A stretch of 64,000 nt of DNA from Piezodorus guildinii (GCA_023052935.1 CM041294.1:43558736-43622735); one strand, 5' to 3'; positions 22,008-33,642 are shown, numbered from the stretch's first letter. Notes: generated by a model from the letters alone, not told the origin. Numbers and translations are program-made.

Positions 22008-22079
22008 AGATATAAATAAATAAGAAAATATTGAATACTTTTTTTTTATCCAAAATAAATATTCACTGGTACTAAAAAT

Positions 22080-22535
22080 AATACAAATTAATCACTAGTT
22101 CCTTATTATTATTATTATTTTTTAGTACTACCCGTACTATCTCTTCCTTTATATTATTTCACGGCCAACTATTGATTCTTCAATATGCTGAATTACTATA
22201 GTTTTATATATATGTATTTTTACAAAAAAAATATATATTTTTGATAGCTATGTACATATAGATTTTTTTATGAGTTTCCCGTCTCTATTTGACAGATATG
22301 ATACATAGAGCTCATATCTTGACAAGGGTCTTACCCTTGTTATACAAGACTGAAACGAAAAAAAAACTGCCAGACGTATTCATTTGATTCAGCACTTACT
22401 AGACAAATAAGTAAATAATACTAGACAAATAAAAACCACGAAGCTTCCAATCAACTACAAAAATCTCATTAACATGACTACCATAAGGCTAACATGGACA
22501 TGCGCAGTAGAGCATTGGCATACTACTAAACTATC
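22080..22535. other. No gene recognised
   Basis: AT-rich; includes a small perfect hairpin ACAAGGGTCTTACCCTTGT near 22322. Nothing coding. Confidence 0.4.
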
Positions 22536-22539
22536 GAAT

Positions 22540-22705
22540 TATTCTCTTATAATGCGAAAGATCCAAAATCCTTTGTAAAATTCCCAATGGTCCTTACTTC
22601 ATCACCAAAAAACTCGCCCATAAAGACCTTAATGTTTCATATGTTGCTGATTTGGCCCGAATATTCCTTCCAGGACAAACTCAACTGCCACTCTAACCCA
22701 CTAAA
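22540..22705 (+). pseudogene. Jockey-like LINE C-terminal relic
   Basis: The plus strand reads LAHKDLNVSYVADLARIFL around 22609-22665 after an IQNPL..-like block. This is the N.TLHkDLNIPtV block near the end of ORF2 in families A and B. Short and decayed. Confidence 0.6.
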
Positions 22706-22709
22706 TATG

Positions 22710-25170
22710 CTTAAAAATATAATTCTTTCTTTGCTGATATTTAAAAAATAAAGTTCAATTATCAAAGGTTAAGATTAAAATACAAAACCTCCTAGACTGA
22801 GTTCCATTGGTTCAAAAGTAATCATTATTTGAAACACATTACGGAATATATGTATGTGTGTGGCAATGATAAATGTGCAACACAGAGATAACCTCAGTTT
22901 CTCTTCCAAGCAAAAAAACACTTATGATTTAATTAGTAATACAATATAATTTGTTTAAAACTGAAATCTTTATTTTTAAAATAAATTTAATTTTCAAATA
23001 TCATATTACGTTCTAATACGATCAAAATATTCTTTTCAATTGCGTTTTACTGCGATTTAAATTTTGACAATAAGGCCATCATGATTTTTTTTCATATGTT
23101 TAAATATATTTATAAAAAGTAATGTTTTGATAATATTAAGGGTTAAGAGAATTAAGAAATATCTGAATACATGAATGAATGAGATTTAGTTATCAATGAA
23201 TACATTAGATTTATTTGATATACAGTAAGAGGTAAGATCTAAGAAATAGTTTCTATACTATGTCTTTACTTATTTTATTTGCAACTGATTTTAAATCAAT
23301 TAAATACTGAAAAATCGATATTATAAATATCAATATTTTTCTGCCGATATTACATCGGTATCAATAACGTTCATGAAAGTCTATGTCGATATCCTATCTC
23401 TATTGGACAGGTATACACAGACCACTGCGCCTGCGCTAGCCTGGGGTACGTGACGACAGTATGATGGTAACGCAATACCATCACCTTAAATGAATATTTT
23501 TTCCCCTGCCGAAAATCCTAAAACGAAGTTTTCACTTCAAAAACAGAAAGTTTCTAAAATTAACCTCAATTATCTATCTCCAGTTGTATTATAAAGAAAT
23601 ACTTCAGGTATTTTAATTTATCCTATAGTTTACAGCTCCGCATGGAGGATTTTATCTGAGCAGTGTACATGGCAGTTTTGGAGAGAGAATACTCCATTTA
23701 TAAAGTAGGGATGCACATCTATATTGCGTTTCTTACAACACAGTATACTGCAATTTCCATATAAATATTTATTAAAATAATAATAATGATAAGTGTAACA
23801 GTAATATAATATAAAATATAATTTTTTTTTCTCCTAATTTAGTTTCATCATTTTCTTTCCTTACGCATAAAAAAATTAGGTAATTTTCTCAAGAATATCG
23901 ATTAGAGTTGTAAAAATAAATAAAAAGTCTTCAGAGTCAGCATTTAGTTAGTTAAGCCATACCTTAAACAAATCATAGTTAGACCAATAGCTACCAGGTT
24001 TTCCCTAAACTTTTAGGTACTTAGTTTATACATGATGGATGTGTCCTAGGAGGTTCTTCTAATTCCAGGGTCACCTTAGTATTTTGAAACTCGTCACATC
24101 AGTGTATATTTAAATGTTTTTTTTTTATTTCTGATATGTTTTCTCTTTACTGAAATAGTATGACAGGGAATAAATATCGGATTTTAAAAATGTCTTCCTC
24201 TACTGTACCTTTTATTATTGAAATGACTGCCTCCCTTTAGACTTTTGTAAAAATAACTATAAAAACAACGAAAAAGGTTGTAAATATACTAAAAGAGAAA
24301 AAAAAAAGGTCCATACTTAATTAAAACAGTTCTGAAAATATTTGCGGTAATATCTACGTGTAACAAACCATACATAAAGTGTGACATTTCAAAGTAATTA
24401 ATACAGTATAAATACATTCCGAGAAGTTAACGATTAATGTCTACAAATCTATTAACTTCTGTTGTCCCAATTAATAATTTCTATCTTTAAATTATTTCCT
24501 CGCATGATTATTACGCCATGTTTGTTAGTAACTCTTCCTATTACTAAATATTGATAATATATAATGGTTTTAATAAAGAGAACAAAACGAAAACAAAGTC
24601 TATGGAACTTATGGAATATATATTTTAATGATTTATTAGAAACCTATATATTTTGCAATTAAATTAAAACTTATAATAATTGTTTCGATTTGCGCACCAT
24701 GTGTTAAAACAATTAAAAGGAAAGGAAAATCAATCATTATATATTTGGTATATATTTAAATGCATTGAAAGAAAGTAATACCTTTTGTGACTTAAAACTA
24801 AACAGAGACATAAGTAAAACTAGGATTGTTTAAACAAATGACTTATTCTTTTGTTCTCCCTACTTCAAAGACTTCCTACGCTGAAATAAGAAACTAGCTA
24901 AATATATGCTCTTACTAGTTTAAGCCCTCCTTCGGGTATTTTCGGGACAGTCAAAAGAATAGCGAATACATAAATTTCAATATTTTGGGCTAAGTAACTC
25001 AAATTTCCATTTTTTTTTGTAATAAATTATGTTTACGATATGTCAATATTATGGTTATTTTTTATAGTTAATTAATATCCTAACTCTGTGATTACAAACT
25101 GTAAGTAATATTGATACCTTTAATATTAAGAAAAAGAATCGACATTATTTAATGCCGTAAATTAAGGAAT
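22710..25170. other. Long AT-rich intronic sequence
   Basis: About 2.4 kb with no repeat family or coding block I can support. A less AT-rich patch at 23410-23480 (ACTGCGCCTGCGCTAGCCTGG, then GGTAACGCAATACC) resembles a retroelement 5' end but is not assignable. Confidence 0.4.
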
Positions 25171-25181
25171 TATACAAATGT

Positions 25182-25307
25182 GTTGTGTTCTTCAATAGAA
25201 ATTATGATTATGAACTCTATTTTGTTTTATTAATAATGCCATATGAGCACTGTTGTGTGTTTTGAGACAACATGCCAACAATGCAATCATATCGATTATA
25301 TATAATA
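25182..25307 (-). repeat. Downstream LTR
   Basis: 126 bp; on the minus strand starts TATTATATATAATCG and ends GAACACAAC. It lacks the usual TG...CA ends but boundaries are set by the polypurine tract and target duplication. Confidence 0.8.
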
Positions 25308-25439
25308 CTCTCCCCCCACAAATTAATTGATTTTTTTTTTTTACATTCGAAAATTGAAAGCAAAATATTGAGAAATAAAATTTTAAAAATTGCAAAAGGT
25401 CCAGAATTGTTGCTATTATCGCATAACATGATCTTGAAA

Positions 25440-25890
25440 CCGTTCTGGAGGACGGCGAGTTCGAGCAGATCGCCTGGCCGATTCCACTGTTAGAGATTGT
25501 CCAGTTCTTTGATTTTCAGATTCGACATCAGGAATCACGTTTGACCCAGGATTAACTGGTAGGAGCAGGGAAGCTTATACTTCGTAGTGGTGATTAATTT
25601 TAGATTGTACCGGATCTGTAGATGCTCGTGGAGGTTGCAAGGGTGGCCGAGGTATCGGACTGGTATTGACTTTGGTCTTTCTTAGCTGGTTTGTGTGTCG
25701 TTTGAGACGGTATCCATTATCAAATTCGACTTGGTAGTGTAGATGTCCGAATTTTCGAATGATCGAACCAATTTGTTAAGTATCCTTGTTGTTCGAATAC
25801 CATCTTGCGAGAACCCTTTCTCAAATTTTGAATTGTCGTGATAGTGGCAGGTCGAATCGCACTCGCTTTTGGATTTTAAGAGAATAAGGC
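25440..25890 (-). pseudogene. Gypsy-like integrase C-terminal remnant
   Basis: The minus strand reads, with several stops and frameshifts, QQGYLTNWFDHSKIRTS, a WIPSQTTHKPAKK block, and ARRSARTRRPPERF near the end. These match the SH3-like tail and terminal basic motif (RRS.R.R.PP.R) seen at the C-terminus of gypsy-type Pol polyproteins. It fuses directly to gag-derived sequence upstream, showing a large internal deletion. Confidence 0.65.
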
Positions 25891-26537
25891 TTAAAAATGT
25901 AGAGCTGGCGCCTTATGTTTCGATTCAAATACAATTCGTCTGGAGCCATTGTAGAGAGGAGTGGCTCTGTATTGGAATAATATTTTACGGGATTTGTGTT
26001 GTATGATACCTGGCTCGGTCAAACAGTTGAGTTTTGATTTTAATGTTTGTATCTTCTCGCTGTTCTGTTGTATTAGAGTAGAAATGCAAACTACTGAAAT
26101 ATGACCCGTTCCTTTGCACCGGAGTTTTAATCGGTCAGAACGGCAATCTTTGGTAGGGTGCTGAGGCATCGGTCGTTGAATCCGAGATGCTGGTAACTTA
26201 GTTTCGACCGTGACTTTGAGCACGAATCACGAGATGAATTTGGTGCACTTTGAGGTGAGCATTTGGAAGAACATATCGGATTGTCCTGGCTAGGAGATCG
26301 ATTTTGAGCACGTGACTTGTGTTCGCAAATTTTGTTTATGTCGTTACCTGCAATAAGTACTGATAGAGTTGGTTGAAGGTTAGAAATTTCGCGTCTGTCA
26401 ATTTTATAATTAAAATTCTCGAAGGGTGGTATAAGAACTTGTGGATCACCAGAGATAATTTTTGAAAAAGTCTCTATAAGTATCCTTTGGTGGTTATTGA
26501 AAGCTTCCATAAGCGATTCATACTGTATATTAGCCAT
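25891..26537 (-). pseudogene. Gag-like remnant of the LTR element
   Basis: Starts with MANIQYESLMEAFNNHQR just inside the upstream LTR, in the position of gag. It continues through PPFENFNYKIDRRE (the usual FxxFxxxxDRxE-like capsid start of gypsy gags) and a Ser/Arg/Cys-rich stretch. A second frame (25891-26223) carries LRCKGTGHISVVC, a decayed zinc-knuckle-like motif. Too short for a complete gag. Confidence 0.55.
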
Positions 26538-26604
26538 TTCTATGCAGGCAGGAAATGTCGAAATTTAGAAATATTTAAAGTAAAAAACCTTGTCGCCAAA
26601 ATTC

Positions 26605-26734
26605 GTTATGTTCTTGAATAGAAATTGCAATTACGAACACTATTTTATTTGATTTATAATGTCATATGAGCACTGTTGTGGGTTTTGAGAGAGACAATAT
26701 GCCAACAATGCAATCATCTCGATTATATATAATA
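26605..26734 (-). repeat. Upstream LTR
   Basis: 130 bp, the partner of 25182-25307, with the primer binding site immediately inside. Confidence 0.8.
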
Positions 26735-26744
26735 AAATGTGTAT

Positions 26745-27066
26745 GTATAGTCCCAATTAAAGCAAGTACTTAAATAAAACTTATGTAAAAACATATCATT
26801 TCATTAAAATTGCAATAAAAACTAGGTAATGGGAATATGAAGATAGCGAAGTGAATAAATAATTATTGTAGATAAAATTCATAATTTTTTTTTTTAAATT
26901 AAATGAAAACATATTGGACTGATTGTAATATTACTTAATTAAGAACTGTTTCTAAAAAAAAAAATGAAAACAAATACTTAGAATAAAAAAAAAAAAAAAA
27001 AAAAAAATACAATACAAAAAAATGTAAGATAATCAATGTTGTAGAATCTATAAGTATAATATAATA
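26745..27066. other. No gene recognised
   Basis: AT-rich with an A run at 26986-27006. Confidence 0.4.
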
Positions 27067-27080
27067 AAAATAACAATCAT

Positions 27081-27386
27081 TAAAAAAAAAAATCTGAGCC
27101 TCTACAACACAGGAAGGGTCTTGGACTCAGTGCATATAGAGATTCGTACTATTTCTAGGCCATTTAATGAACTGATTCGACCAAGATCACGCTTAGCCGC
27201 CAGTTTTTTTTCCCATTTTGGATAACCAGTTTGTAGAGGCTGGGTATGCATCAAAAGCATTTCCATACCCAAGGGTCTCCCTACCAGCTGAAAGACAGAC
27301 TTAATAATATTTTGCCACAGCCGGGGTTCGAACCCAGGACCCGGAGAATAGTAGAATAGTGCTCTATCCACTAGACCAGGCCACTC
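27081..27386 (-). mobile_element. SINE family 1, complete copy with target duplication
   Basis: Reverse-strand copy. The head at 27386 reads GAGTGGCCTGGTCTAGTGGA on the minus strand and the B box is GGTTCGAACCC. The body carries the GTACGAATCTCTA-type block near 27138-27152. The A-rich tail is at 27081-27091. Flanks are AAATAACAATCAT (27068-27080) and AAATAATAATCAT (27387-27399). Confidence 0.88.
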
Positions 27387-27399
27387 AAATAATAATCAT

Positions 27400-28650
27400 A
27401 AACTGTTATTAATAATTGCAACTTATTTCTCATTTTAGAGAGATAGAAAAGGATAAATAAGTTTATAACTTAATTTATTAGACTATTTGTATGATTTTAA
27501 ATATTTTAATAAGCTTTCAAAAAGTTTGAAATAGGGGTTTAATAAATTATACTGAAGTATAGTTTGGAAGTTATATTGAGAGGGTATGTTCGACTGCAGT
27601 GATGATAATAGAAAGGAATCATAAGGTATTATTCTAGAAAAAAAAAAATGAAATACTTGCCTACGTTTCGGCCTAAAGTTCTTTACTAACTTGACAGTTA
27701 GAATGGTTCAAATACTTGAGCGGAGAAGTTAGCAGCAGCAAAACAAATTCTCAGACTGACACTTTATTATTTTTTCCTATTTTGAAGCTACAGTTTACTA
27801 CAAGTAAGTTTTGACAACAGCCTAAAATCTCTTGACCTCCAATGTCCCAAAATATGATCAATAGATTGACAAAATAAAAACTTGGTTGTTTCAAAATTAT
27901 ATATGCAATACATTATCTATAAATCAAGCTCGGAACAGTATTACTAATCCTGTTTGTACAATTATATTATTAAGGGGATTTGTAGGTTGATTCAATAGCC
28001 GTGACCTTCTTAACACGAAATGTTAATCATGTTCAAATCATATTTCATAACCAGAACATGAACCTGTGAAACGCACGGAAATATCTCGTATGGGGCTCGT
28101 AAACATGGTGCTCATGATAAACACGAGAATTAACAAACACGAGAGCTAACCGGATTGAACAAAAACATTCGCTGGAAAGTGAAGCCATGCAGAAGAGACC
28201 CGGCAAAAGTTATCTGCTTTTGTTTTCTGTTAAGAGAAGGAAACTTCTCCATCCAGAGCACAGCAATATCCTTTCGGAATACAAAATGATTACATGTTTT
28301 CCTCAAATGAATCATAACCCTACGAATGAATAGAATAAAACTGACCTGAGTTTGAAAGTATTTATCTGAATTTAAAATAAGTGCGAGAAGGATTTTCGAA
28401 AAATTAAGCCGATGTTCAAAAGTTTCTAAGGAAGTTTAATTGGGTCAAGGGATTTATGAACTTTAAGTCGATTAATAGAGTTCTAATGCATGCAAATCCT
28501 ATTAGTTTCTCCAAACTTAGATCTTTTGGGAGGGCAGATCGAATCAGCTAAATCTTTTCACTATATTATCAAATATATACGGTTAAACGTAACTATGCCC
28601 AGAAAACAATAATTCTTATTTTATATGCATTTTCATGTTAACTTATTTTA
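27400..28650. other. Intronic sequence, no gene recognised
   Basis: Includes a GAAACGTAGG-type repeat module near 27655-27700. A less AT-rich island at 28050-28330 is open in places (ATG at 28114 on the minus strand, about 20 codons), but I can assign no protein. Confidence 0.35.
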
Positions 28651-28654
28651 TTTT

Positions 28655-28869
28655 GTTTGTTTAGCGTCACTTTATGCTACTGTGGCTAATCGGACGATGC
28701 TATAGTGGGAATCTTAACTTTTGCCTATCCAGTTTTTATTAGTATAGGGATCTTTAACGAGTACCTGACATCGCACAGGCTCGGGACCACCTTTATACTC
28801 CCATTAAAAAATCATAGACCCCTTTGGCATGGAAGTCTGTTATGCTTGCCACCCTACTATAGATGATCC
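28655..28869 (-). mobile_element. SINE family 3, copy with internal deletion
   Basis: Reverse-strand copy. It shares GCTAATCGGACGATGCTA, ATCTTTAACGAGTACCTGAC and ATCGCACAGGCTCGGGACCA with 60003-60289. It lacks about 60 bases between 28795 and 28835 that are present in the other copy. Confidence 0.8.
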
Positions 28870-29079
28870 AAAAAGTATTTTATTTTTCATTTAGCTTATT
28901 CCTTGGCAAGATATGTATCATGCATCATGTTTAAATATGATGTGATTTGTAGGGGATATGTATTATGGCTTGAGTTAATTAATCTGTATTTCGAAATACT
29001 TAACTAAATACTTCCAACGGCTCACAGTTTTGAAGAAGGGCCAAAAATGGGAAAAAAACTCATCTCAAACGAATTGAGT

Positions 29080-29900
29080 TCTTGAGTCGATTGAGTTCTT
29101 GTCGTTTGAGTCTAGTATGGGGGTTCCATGTCAGTCTTTTGTCTAAGAGGAAACCAAGGTATTTGACTGTGTCAGAAAAGGTGAGAGGAATAGAGTTAAA
29201 ATGGACAAAAGGGCAGGATCTGCGTCGAAGGGTAAAGGTGACTTGCTTGCTTTTTGATTCATTGACTTTGATGCGCCAATGATTGCACCACTTTTCAATC
29301 AGATCGAGATGTGATTGGAGGTTTGAGGATGCCGTAACAGGATCTGGATGGGATGAGAGGATAGCTGTATCATCGGCAAATGTTGCCAGGTAGTTTTCGG
29401 GTAAGGTGGGAATGTCTGAGGTGAATAAGATGTAGAGTATAGGACCGAGGACACTACCTTGTGGAACACCGGCTTCTATCGGATAACAACTTGAGAATTC
29501 AGAACCACAACGGACTCGAAACGAGCGGTTAGAGAGGTAGGATCGAAGGATTAGATATAGGGCTTGGGGTAATAGGGTTTTTAGTTTGAAAAGCAAGCCA
29601 TCGTGCCACACCCGGTCGAATGCTTGTGCTATGTCCAGAAAGGCACCTGTGCAATATTGCTTGCTTTCAAGGGCATAGGATATGTGGTCAACAACTCGAA
29701 GACCTTGGTGAACAGTGGAGTGGCCTGAGCGGAAACCAAACTGGTGAGATGGGATTTTGTCGAGTTGGATTAACGGAAGGATGCGTTTCAGAAGGATTTT
29801 CTCAAATAATTTGGAAAGTATAGGGAGCAAGCTGATTGGTCTATAGGATGAGGTATGATTAACAGGTTTGCCCGGTTTAAGGAAAAGTATAATGGTTGAG
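29080..29900 (-). pseudogene. LINE family A RT fragment (both ends missing)
   Basis: Open for 256 residues on the minus strand from the LLPILSKLFEK block: HQFGFRSGHST, FLDIAQAFDRVWHDG, AGVPQGSVLGPILYI, TFADDTAIL, KYLGFLLDKRLTW, RLKRQELN. The last block is in the unshifted frame, confirming that the A-run shift in the full-length copy at 10925 is an indel. It ends abruptly at 29080 and 29900 with no tail, so it is an internal fragment rather than a simple 5' truncation. The YADD-position residues read FADD, as in family A. Confidence 0.9.
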
Positions 29901-29904
29901 AATC

Positions 29905-30220
29905 ACATTATTAGAAAGGTCAAATCAAATCAAAATTTAAGGTAAAAAATAAATCTAGTTCAGTAGCTATATATATGTTTTTAAGGTGCTAAATCGAATG
30001 AAATAATAGCATCAAGTTATTAATATAAAATTATTAAAAAGGTCAACATGTGAGGTCAAAAAGACAAAATTAAAAAAAAAAAAAAAAAATCAAGTTTGGT
30101 ATCCTATATGTATATGTTTATTAAGGGCTAAATCAAACGAAGTGGTAGGCAACTTAATCGATTTATTAGAAAGGGTCAAAATTTGATATCAAAATTTCAA
30201 TATTCAATATTCATCAGTTG
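29905..30220. repeat. Degenerate tandem repeat, about 125-bp period
   Basis: TTATTAGAAAGGTCAAA recurs at about 29909, 30031 (TTATTAAAAAGGTCAAC) and 30162 (TTATTAGAAAGGGTCAAA). A second shared block is GCTAAATCRAAYGAA. Three diverged units directly adjoin the cut end of the family A fragment. Confidence 0.65.
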
Positions 30221-30424
30221 ACATTTATTTTAGGAAATAAAATAAATGGATATTACGAGATAACATTTTTTTTTATTCCGACAACTTTCTATAACTTGGT
30301 AATATATTAAATCCCAAGTCTTTAATAGTTTTCCTTATAATGTCATATTGGTATTTAGATAGCTAAGTTAGAATCATAAAAGCTAAAGCTCTATCATTAT
30401 CCAACATCGTATGATTATTGTTTT

Positions 30425-30778
30425 TTTTTATTGTGTCGTTGAAGCAGCCGTGTTTATTAAATATCTGTCGTAATTTGTCTGTAATTCTCGAATTTTGTAA
30501 AATTTGGCCTTTCTTTCACATTCAGAGAAGTCTTTTGTAGGTCTATCCCTTCGAATTTTATCAGTAGGAACACTTTGCACTTCCTAAAATCTATTGTTTT
30601 GACAATCTATTGTTTGAATCTCTAACCAATCCGCATATCTTCTAACAGAATTTTGAGAACTATGATTTACCTCTCTTAGCCTTTTGAGAAAATGAGGCTG
30701 AAATCTTCTTTTCACTTGCTGGATAACCTTTGATAATTGTTCGACATTTAGATAAGCAAACCTTTCCTGTAAACACAC
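30425..30778 (-). pseudogene. Repeat-associated uncharacterised ORF, one in-frame stop
   Basis: A single minus-strand frame runs about 118 codons with one TAG. The first part reads RRYADWLEIQTIDC; after the stop comes RRDRPTKDFSECERKAKFYK then IRELQTNYDRYLINTAA. The GRPxKxFxExxxRxKxxKIRELQ pattern recalls an uncharacterised basic protein family that is very abundant in arthropod repeat ORFs. That is a memory-based association, not a database match. No catalytic domain is visible. Confidence 0.4.
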
Positions 30779-30799
30779 TTCCTAAGGACGATCGAAATA

Positions 30800-31520
30800 A
30801 ACAGAATCACAGTAAATCAGAATCTCACTGTAAACAGGATCTCGCACAAAACAAATTATCCATTTTTTAGATTCAAATAAGCCGTTACTAGATCGATTTA
30901 TTGTTAACACGACTAAAATCAATGGATAACAGAGATAATGAGTGATACAAATAATTCCAAGATATAAAAGTAATCCTTTGAAGAAAACATGGGATGTTTA
31001 CTTCAAGAGCATAATATGTATCTGTGAACACTTACGGCCGAGTACGAGAATGAAACTAATATCAATCTTTCTCCAATAGTAGTACTTTTATTTGAAGTTT
31101 GTCGCAGAACCTTTTTCACGGTCCTTTTTTTAAAAGATCGAATAAAAACACGATAAGTTAGACCTTTCAGCAGCAAATGTAAAACTCCTTCGCTGTCACT
31201 GCTTTGCTAAATTTGTCAAAATAAAACCCCCCTAATGGAACCAGTATTTGTAAACGAGTATATTAACGTTAAAAGTATGAATATGAATCGGATAAAAAGT
31301 TAGTTTAAAAATATCATCTCTACAGAACAGTAAAACCGTGATTTTTACAACATATTAGAAATATTAGGAAAACTCGTTCCACGAAACTGTACTACAGGTA
31401 GTTAGGTGTTGTAAAATCATTTAAATATTACTCCAGAAATATGTTCATGTTTAGGGTATATTCCCCTAATGCACCACTGTGAGGCGTAGGCTCTGATACC
31501 GCTTAAAATGTATATATATT
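30800..31520. other. No gene recognised
   Basis: AT-rich intronic sequence. Confidence 0.4.
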
Positions 31521-31524
31521 GAAG

Positions 31525-31675
31525 TTCTGATCATGGCGAGATGCTCCATTCGAGAGCGGAATTGCAGGGGCTACAGCGCCTTTACTGGCGCTCAATGATA
31601 CGTAGAGAGACAGTCGCTGGGATCGCCTGGGTCCCGCTCTTCCCTTCACAAAGCGAGGGACGGATTTTTTTTAAA
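31525..31675. other. GC-rich unexplained island
   Basis: About 150 bases of clearly higher GC bounded by AT-rich DNA. It contains a perfect hairpin AGCGCCTTTACTGGCGCT (about 31576-31593) and GAGATGCTCCATTCGAGAGC. It is open in one plus frame but has no recognisable domain. It looks like a compact inserted unit or ncRNA relic rather than intron. Confidence 0.3.
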
Positions 31676-31679
31676 CTTC

Positions 31680-32770
31680 CCCTTACTTTTTATAAATATT
31701 TTTTTAACATTAAGTGTGTTCAACGTTTTAATTTATGTTCAGAATTGATTTAATTTTATGTTAATATTATGCTAATAAAGTCATTAACTTACATTAATTA
31801 TAGTAGTTTAGTTAATTTATATGAAGTCTATCGTGAATGATGAACATTATTGATGATGACGGCATACACGCTGCAAATTTCGTTAACCTTTTGTGAAGCG
31901 GAATTTCGTTTTCGAAAAAAAAAAAATAATTACATGATTTTTCTTCACTTTCACTTTGAGCATACAAAATGCAACTTAAAGATAAGGAATCGTGGTTGAA
32001 AATGAAGAATAAAGGCACTTTAACTAATCCTTTTTTAGAATATGTAAGCATTATTGACCAATAAAAAACAATTTTATAAACACTGAGAGGATTAAATTTT
32101 AATGCTTATTATTTTACAACTAGATTAAACACTTGTTTAGCTATTAAATAAGTAATAGCAGTTTGATTTTTCCCATAATGTTAATGGTAAAAATTTTTAT
32201 TTTTTTTTCAATTAATAATGTTTTTTTTTTAAATTTGTGTTGTTTATTCACCGAACAACGCATATTGAGGTTAAATAAAGAATAATTTCATAAGAAAACA
32301 GGTGGTGTTAGTAAAACGATTATCTTTTTGTAATGTTAAGTAGATCAAATTTTTTTTTTATCATCTTCTATTTCGTTTTTATCTTCTTCAACTTAAATTT
32401 ATCTGTAAAAATTTGGAGAATAAACTCATTCATCATTGAATAAAATATGCATTAATTAAAATCAATAATCATTGCGATTGTGCTTGGTAGACTTATATAC
32501 AATGTTATTACAATTACAAGGCGTAAGGAATTCAATAAAATTTAGTATCACAAAAATTATTCCGACTTCCTCTTTTGAAGATCAATGGTGATTATTTGCA
32601 AACGTGCTTTAAAGAACTATTAAGTACTTATTAAACCCTAAACCTCAATTTCACAAATATATTATGCTATATTTAATGTAGCTTTGAATAATTCATATTC
32701 CACCTTAGATGCCATTTTTCTGTTGCATAAAGCAAAATTGCCTAGACCAGTCTTGCATTGGGAGGTTATC
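31680..32770. other. No gene recognised
   Basis: AT-rich intronic sequence, homopolymer-rich. Confidence 0.4.
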
Positions 32771-32772
32771 AA

Positions 32773-33039
32773 TTAAGCTACAAAGCTTGTGTCGTAGCTG
32801 AAAGCCGAGCTGATTTGGCAGCATAATTGGTTTTTTCGTTGTCTTATATACACACTACAGTATGCGGGGATCAATATTAGCACAATTCTCATGTTCTCAA
32901 TTAAGAGTTCAAAATGTAAATTATGAATTTCTGCTGTATCGGGACGCCGAATGTTTGAGATATTCATTGCTTTTAAATCACATATTGAGTCAGTTACAAA
33001 AGGAATGTTTTGACCATGATCTGAAACTCGTATGTACAA
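32773..33039 (-). other. Open stretch, possibly a decayed LINE endonuclease
   Basis: An 88-codon minus-strand frame reads IHNLHFELLIENMRIVLI then LIPAYCSVY. The spacing resembles the N..I....AYCPP strand of APE endonucleases, but no catalytic Glu, Asp or His block is legible. Weak. Confidence 0.2.
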
Positions 33040-33306
33040 TAAAACTTCCTAAACGGCACTGGTCTCTCTTGTAAATACTGGGCAAGCTTTCGATAGCTTG
33101 TATAAGAATTATTCATTTGCTGTTATTAATGATTTATTCGTATTTGTTTTATAAATTGAATCACCATGATTTTCTGTATCGACTTACTCTGCTAATGTCA
33201 AGCTCATGAAATTCTTTGATTATGAGTTCTAAAGTCACTCTATTGAATGATAATATAACAGAATATTATGATGATAATGTATTACAAATATATTCTCATC
33301 GTTTAC

Positions 33307-33441
33307 CTCCTGGTCCTGGTGGTGGAATACAGGAGGCAGGGAAGTGCCAGAAGGCCGGAAGCCATCCAGATAGCAAGGAGAGCTAGGAGCGCTTTTCTTC
33401 GAGACATCCTGTGCTTCAGCGGTCTCACAATCGCCATGTAC
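33307..33441 (-). CDS. GPCR exon: DRY region, TM4 and start of loop 2 (tachykinin/natalisin receptor-like)
   Basis: A 135-nt exon on the minus strand with acceptor TTTCTTCCTCAG (ending 33442) and donor GTAAAC (33306-33301). The first G completes the Arg of the E/DRY motif; then YMAIVRPLKHRMSRRK (intracellular loop 2), ALLALLAIWMASGLLALP (TM4 with its invariant Trp) and CLLYSTTRTR, ending AG. This is a class A rhodopsin-type peptide receptor. RPL..RMSRRK with PCLLYSTT points to the tachykinin/neurokinin-like group, TkR86C or natalisin receptor best. The next exon in phase is 16921-17001, giving an intron of 16305 bp. The TM1-TM3 exon was not found above 33441. Confidence 0.9.
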
Positions 33442-33642
33442 CTGAGGAAGAAAGAAATCAATATATTATTTATTTTCACATAAATAAAACTATGTAACAG
33501 TTCATTACATGCTAATCCATATTAAATATGATGTCCACACCCCCTACCATCCTTCTCATCTAATATTCTCAACGGTCAACTAAACTCCATCATATTAAAT
33601 ATTGTGTACCTATCTAATTTTTTAAAATATATTTAAATATTT

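Larger units (their letters stand above)
25182..26734 (-). mobile_element. Internally deleted LTR retrotransposon (gypsy-like), with target duplication
   Basis: Two LTRs of 126 and 130 bp, one at each end. The same hexamer AAATGT lies just outside both (25176-25181 and 26735-26740). On the minus strand the primer binding site TTTTGGCGACAAGG (26601-26588) follows the upstream LTR, and a G-rich polypurine tract (GTGGGGGGAGAG, 25319-25308) precedes the downstream LTR. Between them are a gag-like N-terminus and an integrase-like C-terminus; protease, RT, RNase H and most of integrase are missing. The LTRs differ at about 14 positions plus a 4-base gap, so it is old. Confidence 0.85.

Noticed and set aside
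25308..25440. CRISPR-like or satellite repeats
   Set aside because: No regularly spaced direct repeats here or elsewhere; the window is eukaryotic, and the repeats are microsatellites and transposons.
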